Assembly: GCA_964449445.1 (NCBI GenBank)
Contig: CAYUZT010000002.1
Location: 1 to 64,000 of the forward strand
Origin: JABFSS01 sp964449445
GTDB taxonomy: Bacteria > Patescibacteriota > Gracilibacteria > Peribacterales > Peribacteraceae
Direction of reading: 5' to 3'
Length of the DNA: 64,000 bases
A model generated the notes under the pieces. It saw only the letters and a program-made list of their open reading frames with translations, was not told the origin of the DNA and made no database searches. This document shows positions 31,712 to 38,992 of the stretch, in pieces. The stretch's first letter is position 1; every line of letters starts with the position of its first letter. The position numbers and the translations under genes are program-made.

Positions 31712-32217
31712 GGACAGAGGGTAAAGGAACCGACTTCACTCCAGGAGAGAATCTTGATCGAGGGATACACTTCTTGAATAGCAATTTCGATACGGCGCGT
31801 GCTGCGGCCGCTCTCCCCCTGAACACAGAGCGCGCGATCCTGGTTTCCTGAGCCTCCCGTGCGGGTGATGGAACAGGTGCCATTCACGAGCGTGAAGGTC
31901 TCGTTGCCATCGTAGGAAAGATCCGCACGCAGGCTCCGAAGCCCCCGCTCCGCGCACGTCTGCGCATTCTCGAATGCCTGTGCCGTTTGCGCGACGGTGA
32001 AGCCGCTCTGCTGCGCGGCAAGCCCCAGGAGAATCAGCGACATCGCCATTTCCGTCACGATGATGCCGATCACGAGCACGCTGATCAGAAAGACGAAACC
32101 GGGCCTGCCCGCCGAAGTCCGCCGCAGGTGGACGGAGGTGGGCCTGCCCGCCATAGCTCTGAGTGAGCTCAGCGAGTGAGGAGCGAAGGTGGGACGATGG
32201 CGCTGTTTCAGGAGCAT
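31708..32217 (-). CDS. Prepilin-like protein (PilX-like)
   Basis: The leader runs to 'SAGRPG', then 'FVFLISVLVIGIIVTEMAMSLILLG' forms the membrane helix. Glu at +5 is missing, as in PilX/GspK-type minor pilins. The 169-residue protein has a Cys pair in the mature domain (QTCAERG, GTCSITR). The 40-residue leader is unusually long because the repeat at 32100-32195 encodes most of it (SLSSLRAMAGRPTSVHLRRT). It overlaps both neighbours and is clearly in one operon with them. Confidence 0.75.
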   Translation of the reverse strand: MLLKQRHRPTFAPHSLSSLRAMAGRPTSVHLRRTSAGRPGFVFLISVLVIGIIVTEMAMSLILLGLAAQQSGFTVAQTAQAFENAQTCAERGLRSLRADLSYDGNETFTLVNGTCSITRTGGSGNQDRALCVQGESGRSTRRIEIAIQEVYPSIKILSWSEVGSFTLCP

Positions 32218-33716
32218 GGGCCGGAGGAGGAAGCAGGTTTAAAAATAAAGAAACCACTTCGTGTGAGCAGATACACGCGATCTCGGACGATGTCATACAG
32301 AAGGCCGCGCGCCTTGCCGCTGTTCGATGTGTACGTATCGAGTTCAGTCAGAGCCGGATCGCGAAGATCAATGACTTGGAACGCATTACGACCCGAATCT
32401 GCAGCCAGAAAGCCGTAACATTTCGCCGGATCCATGCCGATGCCAACAATACTTCCGCTGCCTTCGTGGTACTGGGCAACGGACGGGGGGAAATTGCCAC
32501 CGCCATTCTGCGTGGTAAGCACCACAAGTTCTTGTATGTCTCCTTTCTTGCTCCCCAGCAACGCAGCTGTGCCTGTGACCGCAACGGAAAGAGAGTCGCC
32601 GTTACGATCAGTAAAATTATAGTCACTGGTTTCAGGCAACGAGAGAGCGCCCGTCTTGCTAACAGCGACCACTTTTATTTCCGCAATAGAGTCATTCATT
32701 GCAAGAATCGCCGATGTCCCTGCGAGTGCAACCGCGTTAACGGTGGCAGATGTTTCCAGTGACTGAATGGGAACGATGGAGCCGCTCTGCGTGACATCGA
32801 AACTGTAGAATTCGTTCCAGGAAGCATTCTGCTGCGCACCGACGAGGAGAAGCGTGCCATGCAGACGAAGGGACGTAGCGAGGCTCGACCCCGACAGATT
32901 GAAGCTGGTAATAAGGTCTCCCGCGGAAAGTGTTGTGGGAGAGGAGATATTGTACGCGCGGATTTCCTGATTCTCATCGCTGGTGATGACGTAGAGAACT
33001 TTTCCTTTCACCGCGACTCCGTACCCCACGACGCCGAGTGTAAAACCATTAAGAACGCGCTGCGGGCTGGTGGTATCCGTAATATCAAAGACGTAGAGGC
33101 CATCCCCGGACATTTCACTCGTCACATAGGCATAGTTGCCGGTAACCGCCACGGCGTTAAAGTGCGGGGAACCCCCATCGATGTAACTTCCTTCCGGAGT
33201 GGGAATAGACGACCAATCTCCTGGAAATTTGCTCTGCCGCCAATTGGTGAGCTCCGTTGTAAGAAGAACGCTCCCCGAACGGTTGTATCCGTGCTTCCAT
33301 TTCGTCGCTGCACTGATGCGCACCCAGTCACTGGCAAGGGACTCCACCGCTGCAGTGATGACGTAGCCGCCGCTGCGCGTGCTCTGCGCGCCGCTGAAGA
33401 TCCAGCTCTGCGAACTATTGAGTTCGATCCCGTGGGCGCCTGTGGTGAGCGAAGCGAATCCACCATCGCGGATAGCCCGTGTGGCTTCTAGTGCTTCCTC
33501 TGTAAAGAAGACTCCCCGCACCCGGTCGCCGCCCACGGCAGTATTCTCCTGCCCCATCAGAAGCACCAATCCGACAGCTGTGAGAAACAGCCCGAAGATG
33601 GCAATGCCGAGGATGGCTTCCAGAAGGAGGAAGGCGGGGCGGGAGGTGAGAGTTTCACGATGCACAGTGGAAGGAATGATACAGGGAAAAGAGTCCGAGG
33701 ATCCCGAAGAGTCCAA
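32208..33716 (-). CDS. Prepilin-like protein fused to a beta-propeller
   Basis: The N-terminus has 'SRPAFLLLEAILGIAIFGLFLTAVG', a prepilin helix with Glu at +5 but Ala-Phe at the cleavage site. After a PilV/GspI-like region (to about residue 150) comes a long domain with LVIVD-type propeller repeats, such as 'AYVTSEMSGDGLYVFDITDTTSPQ' and 'IVGIGMDPAKCYGFLA'. The protein is 502 residues long, far above a minor pilin. The propeller would sit at the pilus tip and could bind a surface. The start is uncertain: TTG at 33716 lies in a repeat, and GTG at 33665 (HRETLTSRPAF) is the alternative. Confidence 0.8.
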   Translation of the reverse strand: MDSSGSSDSFPCIIPSTVHRETLTSRPAFLLLEAILGIAIFGLFLTAVGLVLLMGQENTAVGGDRVRGVFFTEEALEATRAIRDGGFASLTTGAHGIELNSSQSWIFSGAQSTRSGGYVITAAVESLASDWVRISAATKWKHGYNRSGSVLLTTELTNWRQSKFPGDWSSIPTPEGSYIDGGSPHFNAVAVTGNYAYVTSEMSGDGLYVFDITDTTSPQRVLNGFTLGVVGYGVAVKGKVLYVITSDENQEIRAYNISSPTTLSAGDLITSFNLSGSSLATSLRLHGTLLLVGAQQNASWNEFYSFDVTQSGSIVPIQSLETSATVNAVALAGTSAILAMNDSIAEIKVVAVSKTGALSLPETSDYNFTDRNGDSLSVAVTGTAALLGSKKGDIQELVVLTTQNGGGNFPPSVAQYHEGSGSIVGIGMDPAKCYGFLAADSGRNAFQVIDLRDPALTELDTYTSNSGKARGLLYDIVRDRVYLLTRSGFFIFKPASSSGPCS

Positions 33717-33770
33717 AGAAACCGAGGATCCTCGGCATCGTCGGTTGCCTCGGTTTCCTCGGTTCCTCTT
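33687..33770. repeat. Inverted CGAGGATCC/TCCGAAGAGTCC word repeat
   Basis: AAACCGAGG and CCTCGGTTT flank a core with CGAGGATCCTCGG, next to GAGTCCGAGGATCCCGAAGA. It lies between two prepilin genes and enters the 5' end of the second. The same words occur at 25331-25361, 44752-44790 and 44842-44885. Confidence 0.7.
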
Positions 33771-33797
33771 ATCACATCAACAACATCTCCGGTATCT

Positions 33798-35045
33798 TTA
33801 GTTGAATGACATAAGCAAAACGTCATCCTGGAAATCCGCTCCAGAGGAGCCCAGACTTCCAAGTTCCGTGATGAAGAGAATCTGACACGTGCTCAGAACA
33901 ATCTTCCCCTGTGCATCCAACATGCCCTGTGCCGTCAGGTATGCCGAAAGCGGGGTTTGGGAACCGAACCCCGGATAATTTGCCAACGTATCGCCATTGC
34001 GCAGGAGAATGATGTGCCCTGTCTGGTCGTTGCTACTGTACGTCTGATTAAACGAGAGCCATTTGCTCTGCTTGTACTGCCCGTTCACCAGCACCGCAAT
34101 CGTGCTGCCCGCATTCACACTCACAGTCTTCACATCTGTGCCGCTCGGCTGGACGGCATTACCGTAGGCAGCACCGTTTCCTTTGCAGTTTCCGACACCT
34201 CCAAACAACGGAGACCACGACGTTCCTCCATTACTGCTATAACAAACGTGGACGGGGACAACAGGACCGCCCGCACCAAAGGTGATCTGCGAGAGCATGT
34301 TCGTAAACGTGAGTGACGATGCTGTAGCCACCGACACGCTTTGATCAGCCGCCACGGTGAAGGCACACGAACCGCCCTCTCCACCGCCACCCGCCACACT
34401 CGATGCTGCCGCGCTGCTGCTCGCCCCAACCGAAGAAGCTGCCGAACTTGCTGCAACGCTGGATGCAGCAGCGGAACTGGAACTTCCCACACAGGCCCCG
34501 TTGGTATCGCCATGGCTCTGATGGTACGGCCACGTGGCATCCGGAATCGTGATTGTCTCGGTACTCCCATCCCCATTGCGATGGCAGATCGTCAGGAGAT
34601 CCGTTTGATTGGTCGCGAGAGATTCTTTTTCCACGGCAATGGTGACCTGGATGATTCGCTGATCGTTATTGAGGGCACGGAGAATAATTTCTCCCGTTGC
34701 ACTGGGGTTCCCCGAAACGCGGGAGAAGGAAACATCCAGGAGACCGTTGACCGCAATAGTCGAGGGCATTGGATATACCTCATCGAATCCGGTATCGCGA
34801 GAAGCGTAACTTTCTCCTTTATACAGAGTGCCGCTGGGAACGTAGAACCCCCACGCTGCATCGTGTTCTCCTGATGTTGCAAGCAACTTCGCACGGCCGA
34901 GTCCCTGCGTTACCTGCTGCGCCGTCTTATCCAGGTCGCTGCGAATCTGGTATTCGCGATATGCAGGAATCGAAACTCCCGTCATCGCACTGAGAATGCC
35001 GATGACGATAATGAGCTCGAGGACCGCAAAGCCGAAGCGACGCAT
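33798..35045 (-). CDS. Large pilin-like protein with a Cys-His domain and Ser/Ala linker
   Basis: The start 'MRRFGFAVLELIIVIGILSAMTGVSIPAY' has a very short leader, Gly-Phe cleavage and Glu at +5. At 415 residues it is about twice the usual length. Residues about 154-186 hold 'TICHRNGDGSTETITIP' and 'HQSHGDTNGAC', a Cys/His pattern known from many bacterial surface proteins. A long Ser/Ala/Val repeat linker (about residues 188-218) leads to a C-terminal domain with more Cys. It is the first prepilin after pilC and may be an adhesin-type or major pilin. Confidence 0.82.
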   Translation of the reverse strand: MRRFGFAVLELIIVIGILSAMTGVSIPAYREYQIRSDLDKTAQQVTQGLGRAKLLATSGEHDAAWGFYVPSGTLYKGESYASRDTGFDEVYPMPSTIAVNGLLDVSFSRVSGNPSATGEIILRALNNDQRIIQVTIAVEKESLATNQTDLLTICHRNGDGSTETITIPDATWPYHQSHGDTNGACVGSSSSAAASSVAASSAASSVGASSSAAASSVAGGGGEGGSCAFTVAADQSVSVATASSLTFTNMLSQITFGAGGPVVPVHVCYSSNGGTSWSPLFGGVGNCKGNGAAYGNAVQPSGTDVKTVSVNAGSTIAVLVNGQYKQSKWLSFNQTYSSNDQTGHIILLRNGDTLANYPGFGSQTPLSAYLTAQGMLDAQGKIVLSTCQILFITELGSLGSSGADFQDDVLLMSFN

Positions 35046-35084
35046 ATCATGGAGGGGAAGGGTGAGGCCAGCATCGCCTCAGAC

Positions 35085-35175
35085 GATTGTTATAGTGCTA
35101 TATTGTTATATTGTTGAGCAGTGGGAAGTGTGCGATTCGCTTGCGAACACTATAACAATATAACCATATAACAAT
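35085..35175. repeat. Inverted TTATATTGTTAT word repeat
   Basis: Words GTTATATTGTTAT on one side and ATAACAATATAACC on the other face each other between pilC and the first prepilin gene. The repeat could slow or end transcription between the assembly and pilin parts of the locus. Confidence 0.6.
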
Positions 35176-35189
35176 TTTGACGGACATAC

Positions 35190-36713
35190 TCAGTTCCCCA
35201 CATTTCCAACTATAGAATAAATGGGGACAATGATGGCAAACGCGATGGTGCCGACGAGCGCGCCGATGAAGAGGAGCAGCATCGGCTCAAGGATCACGGG
35301 AAGCTTTTGAGCAGTATCGTTGGCCTTCTTCTCGTAAATATCCGCGATCTTCAGCAGGATTTTTGCAAGCGACCCCGACCGTTCGCCAGTGGTCACCAGC
35401 TGCTGGACGGACACGGGCAGGAGTCCGGCGCTCCCACGGATCGCGATGAAGCTCTTCGCGAACGAATCCCCCACCGCAACGTGCTCCAGGAGCGAGACGT
35501 AGAATTTCCGGTACGCGACGATGGACGTCACTTCCGCGAGCGATCGGATTGCATCCACAAGGGGCACGCCCGCCTGGAGCAATCCTCCAAGGATGACTCC
35601 GAACCGCGCGATCGTCGCTTCACGCGCAAGACGCCCGATGCCGGGGATCTTGAACATCACCCATTGCGCTGCGCCTCGCAGCGGCGTGAATTTTGCCAGA
35701 ATGATCAAGAGAAGCAGCCCCCCGATACCGCCGGGAATCGCCGTTGTCCCATGCATGGTGAAGAAATCCGTGAACGCGATCACCATGCGGGTCACGAGCG
35801 GCAGCGGAACGCCGAGCGAGTAGAGCACGCCGATGAGGTTGGGTAAAACGAACATCCCCAGCCCCATGACGATGATGAGCATGATGGTGAGGACGATCGT
35901 GGGGTAGATCATCGCCATCGTTACTTTGGATCGCAGCGCCTGGTCTTTCTCCTGCTGAATTGCCAGGTAAGACATGTTTTCGGCCAGATTCCCTGCCTCT
36001 TCTCCAATCCGGACAAGCGCGATCACGTCCGGGGAAAAACAGTGCTGGTCTTCAAAGGCACGCCAGAGCGGACTGCCGTTTTCCACGGCATCCAGAATGG
36101 ACTGTTGCAGTTTGCGCCCGGCGCGCGAGCGCGTATCGGCCTGGAGCGTTTTGAGTGAATCGACCAATGGCAATCCCGCGTCGAGCATCGTTGCGAGATT
36201 CTGGATGAGCGCGGTCTTCTCGTGCCCCATCCCGATGGTCTGGATGGATCCGAGGAAATCCTTGAAACCGCTCTTCTGTGACCGAACCATCGGCTTATAG
36301 ACGATCTCCGCAGGCTTTTCAGGGTCCACGATAGGCGTAGGTGCCTGCTTTTTTTCCTCCGTTTTTTTCTGCCCGGTTTCTTTTGTCTCTGTGCGAAGCG
36401 CTTCCTCCACGACGACAACTGTTGCTTCTTTTGTGGAAGGAGTATTTTCCATTGCCGCGAGGAGCTCGAGTGAGGCTGTTTCTTTCCGTGGCTTTTTTTC
36501 TTCCTGCTTGAGCGTTGGTAAATCGTGATCTGGCTGTTGCTCTTCTTGGCTCAAGAGAGCCTCTTTCTGCAATGGTGATGGAGTAGTGAGAAGAGCATCA
36601 AGATCGTTCGTAGAAGAGTCTGCTGCGGGAGCCTCTACGTTCTTGGATACAAAAAATCCCTTCCAGACCCCGTGGAACTTTTTGCCTGCCGGTGTTTCAT
36701 TGCTTTTGGTCAT
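35190..36713 (-). CDS. pilC: PilC, type IV pilus inner-membrane platform protein
   Basis: PilC/GspF is the inner-membrane platform that couples the ATPase PilB to pilin assembly. After a disordered N-terminal part of about 140 residues rich in Lys, Glu and Gln come two T2SSF repeats. The first has 'LATMLDAGLPLVDSLKTLQ' and the second 'LGGLLQAGVPLVDAIRSLAE'. Three membrane helices are visible, the last at the C-terminus (LLFIGALVGTIAFAIIVPIYS). The 507 residues are longer than the usual 400 because of the N-terminal extension. It overlaps the pilB end by 17 bases. Confidence 0.93.
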   Translation of the reverse strand: MTKSNETPAGKKFHGVWKGFFVSKNVEAPAADSSTNDLDALLTTPSPLQKEALLSQEEQQPDHDLPTLKQEEKKPRKETASLELLAAMENTPSTKEATVVVVEEALRTETKETGQKKTEEKKQAPTPIVDPEKPAEIVYKPMVRSQKSGFKDFLGSIQTIGMGHEKTALIQNLATMLDAGLPLVDSLKTLQADTRSRAGRKLQQSILDAVENGSPLWRAFEDQHCFSPDVIALVRIGEEAGNLAENMSYLAIQQEKDQALRSKVTMAMIYPTIVLTIMLIIVMGLGMFVLPNLIGVLYSLGVPLPLVTRMVIAFTDFFTMHGTTAIPGGIGGLLLLIILAKFTPLRGAAQWVMFKIPGIGRLAREATIARFGVILGGLLQAGVPLVDAIRSLAEVTSIVAYRKFYVSLLEHVAVGDSFAKSFIAIRGSAGLLPVSVQQLVTTGERSGSLAKILLKIADIYEKKANDTAQKLPVILEPMLLLFIGALVGTIAFAIIVPIYSIVGNVGN

Positions 36714-38502
36714 TGCGGAACAGGAGTTCTGGGGGTGCGGCGACGCGCAGGAGTTCTTCGATCGTCGTCATGCCCGCCTGCACTTTCTGGAACCCGTCGT
36801 CGAAGAGCAATTTCAGCCCATTCTTGCGTCCAGCGTTCGTGATGTCCGTTGCCGATGCGCGTTTGGTGATCAGCTCCTCGATCTCAGGCGTGATGACGAG
36901 CAGTTCATAAATGCCGCTACGTCCGCGGTATCCCGTGTTGCCACAGGCTTCACATCCCTTGCCTCGGTAGAGCCGCACATCGTCCTTTTTCACGAAGTAC
37001 TTCTCCGCGCCCGGGAATAGCTTCTGTGCCTCTTCAAGCGCGATGGAATAGCTGAAGCGACAAGCCGGGCAAATGCGGCGCACGAGCCGCTGGCCAATAA
37101 CAACTTCCAGTGTGGATGCGAGGAGGAATGGTTCCACACCCATATCGAGCAGGCGAGGGATGGCGGTGGGTGCGTCGTTGCTGTGGAGCGTCGAGAACAG
37201 GAGGTGTCCGGTGAGCGCTGCATTCACGGCAATGGACGCTGTTTCGCCGTCGCGGATTTCGCCGACCAGGATGATGTTCGGGTCTTGGCGCACAAGCGCG
37301 CGCAATCCCTTAGCGAACGTGAGTTCTGTCTCCATGTTCACCTGAATGTGATTGATGCCGGGGATTTTGTATTCGACCGGATCCTCAATTGTAGAGATGT
37401 TCACGTCGGGCTTGTTGCGCATTTTGAGCAGCGCGTAGAGCGTGGTCGATTTTCCCGCTCCTGTGGGACCGGTGGTCAGGATCATGCCGAAGGGCTTGTG
37501 CGCGACGGTTTCCAGAATCTGCCGATACTCTTCCGAAAACCCGAGGTCCTGCAGCGTGAGTGTGCGGACGTACTCGGAGAGCAGACGCACGACGATCTTT
37601 TCGCCGTCAACGATCGGCACAATCGACACGCGCATGTCCATGGGGTTGCCTGCTTTGGTCTTCCAGCGGATCGCGCCGTCCTGCGCCGCGTAGTGCTCGT
37701 CGATCTGCATGTTCGATTCAATCTTGATGCGGTTTACGACGCCTTCGTAGTAGTCCTTGGGAATCCGCCCCGCTTCATGCATCACGCCGTCCACGCGGAA
37801 CCGGATCAGGACCATATTCTCCTGCGGCTCAAAGTGGATATCGGACGCGCGGAGCTCAATGGCATCGTTGAAAATTTCGGTGATGATTTCGGGCGCGACT
37901 TTCTTCTGCTCGTTGATAATCGCCTGGAAGCGCGTGGCCAGAGGCTTTCGGTAATGCACGCAGAGCGCTTCGATAATGCTACCCGGTGCGTAGACGAACT
38001 GGATTTTTCCCGAGAACTGCCTGCGCTCCTCCGGCGCTTTCTTGCGCATGCTGAAGGAAAAACTTCCCAGCGACTTCTTTGCCGGATCCGCGGGTTTCTT
38101 GCCCTCCTGATCTTTTTCCGGAAACTGCGCGATAATCTGATCGATATTCAGGCGGAGCGCTTCCTCCAAAAATGGATTTCCCGGATCGGACGTCGCGACC
38201 GTCACACCCGTATCGTCGCGCTTTACCAGAACGGCGGAATACCGGCGCGCGATATCCTCAGGCAAGGTATTGACTACATCTGGCAGTGGAGGCGTGGCGT
38301 GGATATCGTAGAACGGGAGCTTGTAGTGCTCCGCGAGGGCACCTTCGAAGAGCTCCTGCGTCAAAAGTCCCATCTCGATCAGGACGTTTTTGAGTGACGT
38401 ATCACGCTCCTTGCACTGCGCCAGGGCTTTTTTTAGTTCCTCCTCGCTCAGGTAACTCTGCTCCACGAGAATCTTGCCGAGGTCTGCGTCGTTGATAGGC
38501 AT
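36697..38502 (-). CDS. pilB: PilB, type IV pilus assembly ATPase
   Basis: PilB powers pilus extension. An N-terminal MshEN-like domain ('ILVEQSYLSEEELKKAL') is followed by the GspE core: 'ILTTGPTGAGKSTTLYALL' (Walker A), 'ISTIEDPVEYKIPGINHIQVN' (Asp box), 'RQDPNIILVGEIRDGETA' (Walker B) and 'LLFSTLHSNDAPTAIPRLLDMG' (His box). A tetracysteine zinc site is seen in 'RRICPACRFSY' and 'GCEACGNTGYRGR'. The length of 601 residues is normal. It lies 19 bases after the receiver-domain gene. Confidence 0.97.
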   Translation of the reverse strand: MPINDADLGKILVEQSYLSEEELKKALAQCKERDTSLKNVLIEMGLLTQELFEGALAEHYKLPFYDIHATPPLPDVVNTLPEDIARRYSAVLVKRDDTGVTVATSDPGNPFLEEALRLNIDQIIAQFPEKDQEGKKPADPAKKSLGSFSFSMRKKAPEERRQFSGKIQFVYAPGSIIEALCVHYRKPLATRFQAIINEQKKVAPEIITEIFNDAIELRASDIHFEPQENMVLIRFRVDGVMHEAGRIPKDYYEGVVNRIKIESNMQIDEHYAAQDGAIRWKTKAGNPMDMRVSIVPIVDGEKIVVRLLSEYVRTLTLQDLGFSEEYRQILETVAHKPFGMILTTGPTGAGKSTTLYALLKMRNKPDVNISTIEDPVEYKIPGINHIQVNMETELTFAKGLRALVRQDPNIILVGEIRDGETASIAVNAALTGHLLFSTLHSNDAPTAIPRLLDMGVEPFLLASTLEVVIGQRLVRRICPACRFSYSIALEEAQKLFPGAEKYFVKKDDVRLYRGKGCEACGNTGYRGRSGIYELLVITPEIEELITKRASATDITNAGRKNGLKLLFDDGFQKVQAGMTTIEELLRVAAPPELLFRNDQKQ

Positions 38503-38521
38503 GTGTGTGGAAAAAGTTTTT

Positions 38522-38947
38522 TTAAAGAATTTCTTTCACTTTCTTGAGGATGTCGGCTATCGGCGTGTTCGCTTTCACGAAGTATTCTTTGGCTCCCAGT
38601 TTCTTCGCCTTTTCACGATCTTCGTCCTGGCCAAGGTTGCTCAAAACGATCACCGGTGTCTTGATGTTTTTCTCCTGCAGCGCCTGGAGGATCGCGAAGC
38701 CGTCGACTTCCGGCATGATGAGATCCAGCAGAATGACGACATACGATCCCGCGAGCGCTGCCTTCATACCGTCGGCTCCATTCCCCGCAATTTCCGTCGT
38801 GAATCCCTCGTGTTCCATTTTAAGCGCGAGAGCGTGGGCCAGCGGTTTTTCGTCCTCGACGATCAGAATGCATTTGGCTCCCGAGGTCTTGCCGGACACG
38901 GGCTTTTTTACATCATCGGTGCCGGGATCGGAGGCTTTTGTGGGCAT
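38522..38947 (-). CDS. Single-domain response regulator (CheY-like)
   Basis: The receiver domain has 'ILIVEDEKPLAHAL' with the acidic pocket, the phospho-acceptor Asp in 'VVILLDLIMPEVDG', the conserved Ser in 'TPVIVLSNLG' and the Lys in 'GAKEYFVKAN'. A 25-residue charged N-terminal extension precedes it; no output domain is attached. It is the first gene of the pilus operon, so it may control pilus assembly, possibly under the kinase at 28745. The ribosome-binding site is AAAGGA, 8 bases before the ATG. Confidence 0.92.
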   Translation of the reverse strand: MPTKASDPGTDDVKKPVSGKTSGAKCILIVEDEKPLAHALALKMEHEGFTTEIAGNGADGMKAALAGSYVVILLDLIMPEVDGFAILQALQEKNIKTPVIVLSNLGQDEDREKAKKLGAKEYFVKANTPIADILKKVKEIL

Positions 38948-38961
38948 AGGGAAATCCTTTT

Positions 38962-38990
38962 ATTGTAGCAGAAAAACCCCTATAATTCAA
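38962..38990 (-). promoter_or_regulatory. Promoter of the pilus operon
   Basis: On the minus strand TTGAAT (38985-38990), a 17-base spacer and TGC-extended TACAAT (38962-38967) precede the receiver gene. The -35 box overlaps the -10 of the divergent purH promoter. Confidence 0.68.
38981..38986 (+). promoter_or_regulatory. -10 box of purH (leaderless start)
   Basis: A perfect TATAAT ends exactly 6 bases before the GTG start of purH. Polymerase binding here and at the divergent pilus promoter should exclude each other. Confidence 0.6.
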
Positions 38991-38992
38991 TC

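Noticed and set aside
37183..38397. Plus-strand open frame of 404 residues inside pilB
   Set aside because: It is antisense to the conserved PilB core and encodes no recognisable domain.
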